From Allorhizobium paknamense (GTDB lineage: Bacteria; Pseudomonadota; Alphaproteobacteria; Rhizobiales; Rhizobiaceae): DNA of 64,000 bases. The DNA lies in NCBI RefSeq assembly GCF_030815125.1, contig NZ_JAUSWH010000001.1:673855-737854 (forward strand), read 5' to 3'. Position 1 is the stretch's first letter; each line of letters starts with the position of its first letter. The notes under the pieces are model-generated. The model worked only from the letters and a program-made list of their open reading frames with translations, did not search any database and had not been told where the DNA came from. Shown piece by piece: positions 35,021 to 42,102 of the stretch. The translations under genes and the position numbers were made by a program.

Positions 35021-35431
35021 CTATCTTGAAACCAGAACCGAGCATTGGGCGTGGCGGACGACGCGGTCGGCGGTGGCGCCGATGAGGTAGTTGGAAAAAT
35101 CCGGCACATGCGAGGCGATAATGATGAGATCGGCCTGATGATCGCGGGCGCTTTCCAGGATTTCATGGGCGGGCGCGCCCAGCCGCAATTCCTGTTTCAC
35201 CGGCACCGTTGCCTGTTCGGCCAGGCCCGCCAGCGCCTTGCGGGCCTGGGCAATGGCTTCCTCATTGAGTTCATAGGGAATTTCGATGGTGAGATAGGCC
35301 GGGATTTTTTCCACCACCGTCAGCAGCACCACTTCCCCGCCCGCATCCAGCAGGCTCAGCGCCTGGGTCAGGCTTTTGCGGCCCTTCTCCATCTGACCGA
35401 TATCCACGGGCACGATGATCTTGCGGAACAT
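35021..35431 (-). CDS. universal stress protein (UspA family)
   Basis: A 136-residue Usp domain protein. It begins MFRKIIVPVDIG and has the C-terminal nucleotide-binding pattern ADLIIIASH followed by LIGATADRVVRHAQCSVLVS, which resembles the G-2x-G-9x-G(S/T) ATP-binding motif in degenerate form. The ATG at 35431 has GAGGAGG just upstream, better than a distant start at 35551. A perfect FNR/FixK box lies about 67 bp upstream, which suggests induction at low oxygen. The dksA-like gene follows in the same operon. Confidence 0.9.
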   Translation of the reverse strand: MFRKIIVPVDIGQMEKGRKSLTQALSLLDAGGEVVLLTVVEKIPAYLTIEIPYELNEEAIAQARKALAGLAEQATVPVKQELRLGAPAHEILESARDHQADLIIIASHVPDFSNYLIGATADRVVRHAQCSVLVSR

Positions 35432-35491
35432 GGCAACCTCCTCGCTTGTGTTTCCATGCCGCCATCTTCCCGCCAAGGCTGCGTATATGCC

Positions 35492-35505
35492 TTGATCCTG
35501 ATCAA
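35492..35505. promoter_or_regulatory. FixK/FNR-type anaerobox
   Basis: The sequence ttgatcctgatcaa is an exact match to the TTGAT-N4-ATCAA box bound by FixK and FNR-type regulators in rhizobia. Its centre is about 67 bp before the uspA-like start codon; a box centred at -41.5 would give a leader of about 25 nt, a usual class II layout. The divergent VOC gene starts about 115 bp away on the other side. Confidence 0.75.
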
Positions 35506-35619
35506 GGGGGTGCAAGACGCGCTTGTTCGTAATCATCGAACAGTTCATCATTGTACTGCACTCTTTATTGAACAGTGATGGAAGGTTATATGAGGGTCAT
35601 CTGCTGAAGGAGCCCCGCC

Positions 35620-36483
35620 ATGTCACGCCAGCCGAGTTTTGCCCTGACCCGCCCCTCGCATGTAGGCGAGGCGCATCTTGTGGTGCGCGATCTCGATCTC
35701 GTTGCAGGCTTTTACACCGCGATAATGGGGCTTTCCGTGCTGGAAAAGGCGGCAAGCGGCGCAGTGCTGGGGGCGGCTGGCGTGCCGTTGCTGAAATTGA
35801 CGACGCGCGGCGACGTGACGCGCGCGCCACGGCAGGCAGCCGGGCTGTTTCACACGGCGTTTCTCATGCCGGATCGCGCCGCCCTTGCCGACTGGCTGGC
35901 GCATGCGGCCCATGCCGGGGTGCAGTTGGATGGGGCTTCCGACCATCTCGTCAGCGAGGCGATCTATCTTTCCGATCCAGAAGGCAATGGCATCGAAATC
36001 TACCGCGACCGCGACCCTTCCGAATGGCATTATTTTCCGGATGGCACGGTGGAAATGCAGACCCTGCCGCTCAATCTTCAGGCGCTCTATGACAGTGCGG
36101 CAAAAACCCGCTGGGGCGGCATGCCGGAAGGTTCGAGCATCGGCCATATCCACCTGCAGGTGGGCAATGTGCCGGAGGCCGACCGCTTTTATGAGGGCGT
36201 GCTGGGGCTGAAGAAGATGGCGAGCTATCCCGGCGCGAGTTTCTATGCCACCGGCGATTATCACCACCACGTCGCCGCCAATATCTGGAACAGCCGTGGG
36301 GCTGGCCCTCGTCAGGCCGCCATGACCGGCCTTTCCGATTATTCGCTTCGCTTCAACGACGAGGCCACACTGACCAAGGCGCTCACCGCGCTGGACGGCC
36401 TGGAGATTGCCGTGGAAAAGACCGCCGAAGGCCACCGGCTGAACGACCCCTGGGGGATCGGCCTGACGCTGAAGGCGGCGTGA
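35620..36483 (+). CDS. VOC (glyoxalase/extradiol dioxygenase) family protein
   Basis: A 287-residue protein with two vicinal-oxygen-chelate modules. The first starts HLVVRDLDLVAGFYTAIMG, the second HIHLQVGNVPEADRFYEGVL. The metal-ligand pattern is present as H-x-LVVRDL, FHTAFL, GIEIYRD in module 1 and HIHLQV, YHHHVAANIW in module 2. The arrangement matches CatE/MhqE-like ring-cleavage dioxygenases or detoxification enzymes for quinones. The substrate is uncertain. Confidence 0.85.
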   Translation: MSRQPSFALTRPSHVGEAHLVVRDLDLVAGFYTAIMGLSVLEKAASGAVLGAAGVPLLKLTTRGDVTRAPRQAAGLFHTAFLMPDRAALADWLAHAAHAGVQLDGASDHLVSEAIYLSDPEGNGIEIYRDRDPSEWHYFPDGTVEMQTLPLNLQALYDSAAKTRWGGMPEGSSIGHIHLQVGNVPEADRFYEGVLGLKKMASYPGASFYATGDYHHHVAANIWNSRGAGPRQAAMTGLSDYSLRFNDEATLTKALTALDGLEIAVEKTAEGHRLNDPWGIGLTLKAA

Positions 36484-36501
36484 AACGAGCCGAGAAATGT
36501 T

Positions 36502-36969
36502 CTAGTACTGATCGATCTTAAGGCTCAAGTGCTGCTTTTGGTTGGAAGGGCCGAAGCTGTCTCTTCTTCTTACTTCCGTGCCTGGATCATGCGGGCGGGC
36601 CGTCAGGGTGCGCTCGCTCCGATAGGTCTTGCCGAGATCGGAAACGATTTCAATATCGCATCTGGCTTTGGCCGGTGCCGGAACAAGAACGGTAATGGTG
36701 GCAGTCCGCAGCCAAAGCTTTGGCATCGAATGCGCTTCCATCATGCTGAAGACCGCACGTCGATAATATTCCTCTGAAACCGCGATCAGGGGGATCTCAG
36801 ACGTTGCGGCCTCACCGGTCAGATGGATCTGGATCTGGCTTTTGCCGAGGCGTTCGAGAAGTGCCACATAGTGGCCGAGGGACCAGTAACCATTGTGATC
36901 GTTGTAGCGGCTGACGAAGCTTTCGAGAAGATCATGGCAGATCCCTTTGAACTGGTTCCTTCTAGCCAT
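36502..36969 (-). CDS. hypothetical protein coupled to deacetylase gene
   Basis: A 155-residue soluble protein that I cannot place in a named family. It begins MARRNQFKGICHDLLESFVS and continues with RYNDHNGYWSLGHY; its middle contains AHSMPKLWLRTATITVLVP. No signal peptide or membrane helix is seen. The start codon overlaps the stop of the polysaccharide deacetylase gene by one base (TAATG), so the two are co-translated. Function unknown. Confidence 0.7.
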   Translation of the reverse strand: MARRNQFKGICHDLLESFVSRYNDHNGYWSLGHYVALLERLGKSQIQIHLTGEAATSEIPLIAVSEEYYRRAVFSMMEAHSMPKLWLRTATITVLVPAPAKARCDIEIVSDLGKTYRSERTLTARPHDPGTEVRRRDSFGPSNQKQHLSLKIDQY

Positions 36970-37871
36970 TAGTTTGCCGGGACCGCCGACAGTGCCTTGG
37001 GGCTGGCTGCATCCTTCAGCAGCACGAAGGTAACGCCGCGGGCCTTCAGCGCCTTCAGCCCGGCGGCAACGCCTTCGCCTGCGGCGTGGGTGGGCTGGTT
37101 GATATGGGCGATCACCACATCGCCGTCGCGGGCTTTTTCGAATTGTTTCTCGGCCTGCGCAGCACCCAGCAGCGAGCCGGAATCCCCATTGACGGAATAG
37201 CCGCCGATCTCATAGCCCAGCGCACGGATCTGGGTCATGGATGAGGGCGAATACTTGGCGGTTGCACCGCGAAACCAGCGCGGGGCGGGAAAGCCTGCCG
37301 CCAGCATGGCCCGAGCGCCGCCATTCACCTCCTCAGCCACCGCCTCCGGCGAACCGGCGGCGGCGATACCGTAGACGGAGACGGGACGGTCCACGGCGGG
37401 AATGTGGTTCTGGCCGTGATTTTCCACCTCGAACAGGTCCGGCCGGCTTTTCAGGATGGCGACGGTATCGGGATTGGTTCTGATCCAGCGGGCCGTGACG
37501 AAGATTGTTGCCTTGATGTTTTCCGACAGCAGCGTTTCGAGAATGCGCTGGTCGGTGCGGCCCATGCAGGCATCCAGCGTGATGGCCACCCTGGGAGAAG
37601 CCTTGCCGCCATGGCTGACATGAAGGTCTGGCTCCAGGAGAGGGCTTTCCTGTTTCATGGAAACAGGAAAGCTCTCTCCCTCTTTGTTTTCAAGCATTTC
37701 CGGACGGAAAACCGGTTTCCACTTTTCCTGGAAATGCTCTTTGTCTTCACGCATTTCCGGACGGAAAACCGGTTTCCACTTTTCCTGGAAAAGCTCGAAC
37801 CCGTCAGCCTTTGCGGCCCCCATAAATGGCAGCACAAGAACAGGCAGGAGACAAAAGCGAAGAAGGCGCAT
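36969..37871 (-). CDS. polysaccharide deacetylase with repeat-encoded insertion
   Basis: A 300-residue secreted carbohydrate esterase 4-type protein. A signal peptide occupies about residues 1-22 (ending AAKA-DG). The catalytic part begins near residue 90 with VAITLDACMGRTD (metal Asp) and HGQNHIPAV (two metal His), followed by WFRGATAKYSP. Residues about 26-77 are encoded by one unit E-like and two unit A palindromic repeats at 37641-37797 read in frame, giving FQEKWKPVFRPEM twice. This insert is highly charged, sits between signal peptide and enzyme, and keeps the frame open. Activity may be unaffected. The likely substrate is an N-acetylated glycan. Confidence 0.88.
   Translation of the reverse strand: MRLLRFCLLPVLVLPFMGAAKADGFELFQEKWKPVFRPEMREDKEHFQEKWKPVFRPEMLENKEGESFPVSMKQESPLLEPDLHVSHGGKASPRVAITLDACMGRTDQRILETLLSENIKATIFVTARWIRTNPDTVAILKSRPDLFEVENHGQNHIPAVDRPVSVYGIAAAGSPEAVAEEVNGGARAMLAAGFPAPRWFRGATAKYSPSSMTQIRALGYEIGGYSVNGDSGSLLGAAQAEKQFEKARDGDVVIAHINQPTHAAGEGVAAGLKALKARGVTFVLLKDAASPKALSAVPAN
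37641..37797 (-). repeat. three palindromic repeat units inside a coding sequence
   Basis: An E-like palindrome (37641-37675) and two tandem unit A copies (37676-37740 and 37741-37797) lie inside the polysaccharide deacetylase gene. The second A copy is 57 bp, exactly 19 codons, so both A copies are read in the same frame. They are the same elements found between genes elsewhere in this window. Confidence 0.9.
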
Positions 37872-37953
37872 AAGGCAACATCCATTATCGGAAAGGAAGC
37901 CTCAACGCCGAAAATGCGGCGGCGTCAAGACCATCTTTTGCGGCGTCGCTAGC

Positions 37954-38017
37954 TGTTTGTTTTTACGCATTTCCGGACGGAAAACCGGTTTCCACTTTTC
38001 TCAGGACAATGCTCTAA
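37954..38017 (-). repeat. palindromic repeat unit A (inverted)
   Basis: A further unit A, with the variant end ctcaggacaatgctcta, lies only 80 bp upstream of the deacetylase start codon, between it and the oxidoreductase gene. Confidence 0.85.
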
Positions 38018-38031
38018 AGCCTGTCTGGATA

Positions 38032-39819
38032 TCACGGACTGGCGCCGACGCGGTTGCCCTTGTCATTCAGCGCCAGATTTTGCGGTCGGGCCTTGGTGGG
38101 CAGCACCGGTTGCGGCGCACCTTCGGGCACGAACAGCGCCGAGACCAGTTCGTCATGCGGAATATCCTGCATGTCGGACTGGCTTTTGACGGCAAGCCCG
38201 GCTGCCGCGCCCGCCGACTGGCCGATCTGCATCAGCGACATTTCCATGCGCGTGGCGCCGAAGGCTTCATGCGTGGCGCTGATGGCGAAGATCGACAGCA
38301 GATTGGTGCATTCCGCCCGGCGTGGCAGGATGGCGCCATAGGGAATGGGGAACATCTTGTCCGCCCCGCCCGACGGCGCTTCGAAATTGCCCTCGTTCCA
38401 CACCGAGACCGAGGACATGCCGAGAATGTTGGAATTGGTGCGCAGGATGCGCTGGGTGTGGTGGCTGTCCCGATTATAGGAGCCGGTGCCGATGGTGCGG
38501 GCATCGATGGGATCCATATCGTCATCGGCGGCCACTTCGCGGCCCGTCATCTGGTAATCGGAGACCATGCGGCGGGCTTCCCGCACATAGAGCTGGTAGG
38601 GCCAGTGGCGCTCGTCATTGTCATGCGGGTCGTTGTAATGGGCTTCGTCCAGCCCGTATTGCCGCATGGCGTAGCGCAGGCTTGCGGGCATGCGCGGATC
38701 GGGATGATGCTGGAGCGCATAGAAATAGCCGCGAATCCAAGCCTCATGCGCCTTCCACACCCGCTCGCGCGAGGTGTAATCGGCCTGCGGATAGGCCCAG
38801 GAGGCGCCGATGAGATCGGTGGAGACGGGACCGAAATTGTTGATGTCGAAAACACCATTGCCGAGGTCATTGTGCAGCAGAAAGAGCTTCACGGCTTCGG
38901 CGGGATTGTCCAGCAGGCCGCGATCCTTCAGCACGTCGATCCAGCGATAGAGCAATTCGTAGCGGGCCGGCTGGAAGCCCTGAGGCGCGGTGGCGGGCAG
39001 ATCGACCCGGCGGGATTGATCCCGCGTCATGGTCATGCGGAAATTATAGGCCTGCACGGCGCGGTCGGCGGCCCCCTCCTCCGGCAGCGGATAGGAGCGG
39101 ATACCGGGCAAAAGGCCGCTGCCCGGCATGCCAGCCACCACATAGGGATCGACGGAAACAGGGCCGAGCACCTTTTCCAGCCGCCGCCAATTGTAGAAAT
39201 TGTGGTTGGTGCCAAGGGCTGCATGATCGAAGCCACGGAAACCGTTCAGCACATTCTCGCCATCGCGCGCCTCACGGCCCACCACCGTGCTGACGCCCGC
39301 CGCCGCAATCAGGTCGCCCTCATAGCTGGCATCAATGAAGACCCGGCCCCGAAAGACCTGGCCATCCACCGTCTCCAGCGATTCCAGCCGTGAGCCGAAC
39401 TTGCCCACCCGGCGGATACCGGCGCTGTGGACCACGGGGATCTCATAGGTTTTGACAAGATCGAGAAAAACGGCTTCGGCGAAGCGCGGCTCGAAATGAA
39501 ACTGGTCATCCGGGCGCTTGCCGGCAGCATTGATAAGGCTGATGATATGGCGCGTGAGCCCGCCATAGGCCTGCCCGGTGTCGATATCCGTACCGCCAAG
39601 ACCGCCCGACATCATGCCGCCGATATGCTTGTCGCGCCAGCCGCCGACGATGACCGGGGAAAGCCCCATGATCCGCGCCTGGATGGCGGCGGTCACCGCG
39701 CCGCTGGTCATGCCATAGAGAACGATATCGAAGCGCCCTTCCTGAGAAAGGGCAAGCCGGGGCGCCAGAAGCAACGCGGTACCGGCGAGAAAGTGACGTC
39801 GGCTGATGTGATGGGTCAT
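38032..39819 (-). CDS. Tat-exported FAD-dependent oxidoreductase
   Basis: A 595-residue protein with a twin-arginine signal (SRRHFLAG at residues 6-13, then ALLLAPRLALS), so it is probably exported folded with its cofactor. The FAD-binding fold follows with FDIVLYGMTSGAVTAAIQA, GGLGGTDID and VFIDASYEGDLIAAAG. This is the pattern of the FAD-dependent oxidoreductase (PF12831-type) family often found with polysaccharide-degrading enzymes. The dinucleotide motif is a variant (GMTSGAVTA instead of GxGxxG), as is normal for this family. The substrate is unknown. It lies upstream of the deacetylase on the same strand, 160 bp away. Confidence 0.85.
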   Translation of the reverse strand: MTHHISRRHFLAGTALLLAPRLALSQEGRFDIVLYGMTSGAVTAAIQARIMGLSPVIVGGWRDKHIGGMMSGGLGGTDIDTGQAYGGLTRHIISLINAAGKRPDDQFHFEPRFAEAVFLDLVKTYEIPVVHSAGIRRVGKFGSRLESLETVDGQVFRGRVFIDASYEGDLIAAAGVSTVVGREARDGENVLNGFRGFDHAALGTNHNFYNWRRLEKVLGPVSVDPYVVAGMPGSGLLPGIRSYPLPEEGAADRAVQAYNFRMTMTRDQSRRVDLPATAPQGFQPARYELLYRWIDVLKDRGLLDNPAEAVKLFLLHNDLGNGVFDINNFGPVSTDLIGASWAYPQADYTSRERVWKAHEAWIRGYFYALQHHPDPRMPASLRYAMRQYGLDEAHYNDPHDNDERHWPYQLYVREARRMVSDYQMTGREVAADDDMDPIDARTIGTGSYNRDSHHTQRILRTNSNILGMSSVSVWNEGNFEAPSGGADKMFPIPYGAILPRRAECTNLLSIFAISATHEAFGATRMEMSLMQIGQSAGAAAGLAVKSQSDMQDIPHDELVSALFVPEGAPQPVLPTKARPQNLALNDKGNRVGASP

Positions 39820-40405
39820 CCCGGCTTAAACTCTTGGTTGGTTGAGTACTGAACAGGGACCCTCCGGCACCGGAACAGCGCGTCGTCACTACATAATTCC
39901 TTAAATCGCAATCGATTTAAGGTGAAAGTATGCAGCAGATTTAAATTCTCACAGCGTCCTTTGTGCGTTTGATAAAACGCACGGCGCTGTAGTGTTCTTT
40001 GGCCTTGCCCCGAAATTCAGCCCGGCCCGTTCATTCTGTTTAACGGCGTGCCAGTGAGACAAATCCCCGTTCATAAATTATTAGAAATTTCGGCCAAGGA
40101 AAGGCCGAAATTGATGCGGCGCAAAATATTACCCTCTCAATTTCGGGTGAAATTCCTGGTTGGGCAGAAAAACACCCGTAGATTGAAAAGAAACTGTAAG
40201 AAATTTGCACAGTTGTCATGAAGCAAAACAGAGGAAACAGGATCGAGCCGAAATGAAGCGGAGGTCATCTCCGCAGCGCCTGCCTCTGCCCGTGGAACCC
40301 CGACTGTATTTTAGCGTTATGCGGAAGAATTCCCTGTAAAACGCAATCAATGGCACGCCAGAGGGACACGAGGCCGCAGGGACACGAGAGGGACGGGATA
40401 CGAGC
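39820..40405. other. 586-bp divergent intergenic region
   Basis: Apart from a unit F copy (39890-39992) this region holds a strong hairpin at 40086-40112 (aatttcggcc with ggccgaaatt) in an AT-rich setting, and a threefold repeat of an agggacacgag-like sequence (40362-40372, 40378-40388, 40389-40404) immediately before the next start codon. I see no gene in it. Confidence 0.5.
39890..39992 (+). repeat. palindromic repeat unit F
   Basis: Full copy. Its second hairpin is the variant gtgcgtttgataaaacgcac, in place of the gtgcgcc-ggcgcac stem of the copies at 7089 and 53003, so both strands of the stem have changed together. Confidence 0.85.
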
Positions 40406-41497
40406 ATGGACGACACGGTGGCGCGCCGCATTCTGCGCAATGAGCGCAGCCGGACCATCAGGCGGCGCAAGACGGCGCTGGAGCTGGCGCAGGCCTGGTC
40501 GGTGATCGGCATTTTCGCCATCCTGTTCATCGCCGCGCTGCATTATGCGGCCACCATTCTCATGCCGGTGACACTGGCTGTCGTCGTGGGGCTGATCCTG
40601 GGGCTTGCCGCCGACCGCTTGAATGCTATCGGCATTCCGCCCATGGTAAGCGCCCTGCTGCTCTCCTCCGCCTTTGCCATTCTGGTGATAGCCATTGCCA
40701 ACACGCTGGCCGATCCGCTGGCGCAATTGACCCGCGACCTGCCGGTGATTGCCGAGCGGGTAGTGGATCATGTCATGCCGCTTCTACAAAGGGTGCGCTG
40801 GCTGCATGTTTCTCCCGGCGGGGCAGGCAATGTCAGCATGGATAAGATTATCGACAATGGCGGCACCATTCTCTCCACGGTAGCGATGAAGGTGACGCCT
40901 GCCATTATCCAGACGCTGATTTTCTTTGCCGCTTTGGTGCTGTTTCTCGCGGGCCGCCAGTCGATCCGCAAGACGCTGATTATTGCGTTCCGCGACCGGG
41001 CGCGGCGGCTGGCCGCCATCCGCACCATTCACGCCATCGAAACGGCGCTCGGCTTCTATTTCGCCACCGCCTCGGTGATCTATGCGGGCGTCGGGTTGTC
41101 CATGCTGGTGATTGCCTGGGCAGGCGGGCTGCAATTGCCGGTGCTGTGGGCCTTCTTTGCCTTTCTTTCCAGCTTCGTGCCCTTTCTGGGCGTGACCACC
41201 ATGACCATTGCGCTGGCCATTGCCGGCATGCTGACCCATGACGGCTTCATTTTCAGCCTCCTGCCGGCGGCGGCGTTTTTCGTGGTGCATACGCTGGTGG
41301 AAAATCTGGTGACGCCTGCGGTGATGGGCAGGCGGCTGGAAATCAACGCCTTTGCCGTGTTTTTCGCCATCCTGTTCTGGACCTGGGTCTGGGGTGCGGC
41401 AGGGGCCATGCTGGCCGTGCCGCTTTCGCTGATCGGCATGGCGATCCTGCAGGAATTGATGCCCGAGACCGCACCGAAGCCAAAACTGCCGGATTGA
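40406..41497 (+). CDS. AI-2E family transporter (PerM-like)
   Basis: A 363-residue inner-membrane protein with about eight helices of the AI-2 exporter/PerM superfamily. Features include the paired helices near the N-terminus (WSVIGIFAILFIAALHYAAT), a periplasmic amphipathic segment (residues 95-150), and the C-terminal core FVPFLGVTTMTIALAIAG plus ENLVTPAVMGRRLEINAF. Members export AI-2 or exchange ions; the actual substrate is not deducible. The start codon is preceded by unusual tandem repeats of agggac, any of which could serve as ribosome binding site. Confidence 0.88.
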   Translation: MDDTVARRILRNERSRTIRRRKTALELAQAWSVIGIFAILFIAALHYAATILMPVTLAVVVGLILGLAADRLNAIGIPPMVSALLLSSAFAILVIAIANTLADPLAQLTRDLPVIAERVVDHVMPLLQRVRWLHVSPGGAGNVSMDKIIDNGGTILSTVAMKVTPAIIQTLIFFAALVLFLAGRQSIRKTLIIAFRDRARRLAAIRTIHAIETALGFYFATASVIYAGVGLSMLVIAWAGGLQLPVLWAFFAFLSSFVPFLGVTTMTIALAIAGMLTHDGFIFSLLPAAAFFVVHTLVENLVTPAVMGRRLEINAFAVFFAILFWTWVWGAAGAMLAVPLSLIGMAILQELMPETAPKPKLPD

Positions 41498-41550
41498 GCG
41501 ATCCGCAAGGATTGACGCCTGCTGATCCTCAACCAGCAGAGGGCAGCCCA

Positions 41551-41940
41551 TCAATCATAAAGATAATACTTGCCCCAACTGGCCTTTGGCACCTCGGCGC
41601 CGACCTGGTAGCTGAAGCTTTTGATATCGAGATTGCCGTTTGTGGCGACGCAATCATATTTCAGCCGGTACCATGCGCCCTTGGAACGCACCACGGCGCC
41701 CGGCGCGCGCAGGTGGCTGCCATCGGCCAGTGTTTTGCCAAAGGTGTAGGCGATCACCTTATCCGGCGAGAGGCCGCGTTTTTCCTTGCCGATGCGGCTC
41801 ATGGCCTCCATATCGCAGCGCTGCTCCAGACGTTCAGACGGCGTGAGCGCCTTCAACTGCCTTGTGGTCGCGGGGTCGAGCGCGAAAGCCGAAGACGCAA
41901 AAATAAGCCCGAAACAACCCGCAGACATCAGGATACGCAT
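41551..41940 (-). CDS. DUF930 domain-containing secreted protein
   Basis: A 129-residue protein with a signal peptide (about 1-20, ending SSAFA) and the DUF930 pattern: LTPSERLEQRCDMEAM, YTFGKTLADG and RSKGAWYRLKYDCVAT. Two cysteines, in RCD and YDC, probably form a disulfide. The family is restricted mainly to rhizobia and relatives and has no known role. Confidence 0.85.
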   Translation of the reverse strand: MRILMSAGCFGLIFASSAFALDPATTRQLKALTPSERLEQRCDMEAMSRIGKEKRGLSPDKVIAYTFGKTLADGSHLRAPGAVVRSKGAWYRLKYDCVATNGNLDIKSFSYQVGAEVPKASWGKYYLYD

Positions 41941-42102
41941 TTAAAATTTTCCCTCAACACTTCGATTCGCGAAACCATATTGCCTCATTCCGGCACAATC
42001 CAGCCAGTACGGTTTTCGCTCCCGCTTTTGTGATGACGGCCATTTTGGCTTGAATGCCCCCTCGGTGGGGACTATCTCTGAACGTAATTCCATGCCCAAC
42101 CA

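Noticed and set aside
37657..39393. 578-codon plus-strand open frame across the oxidoreductase gene
   Set aside because: Its first part is a translation of unit A repeats and the rest is antisense to the FAD oxidoreductase, which has a Tat signal and cofactor motifs.
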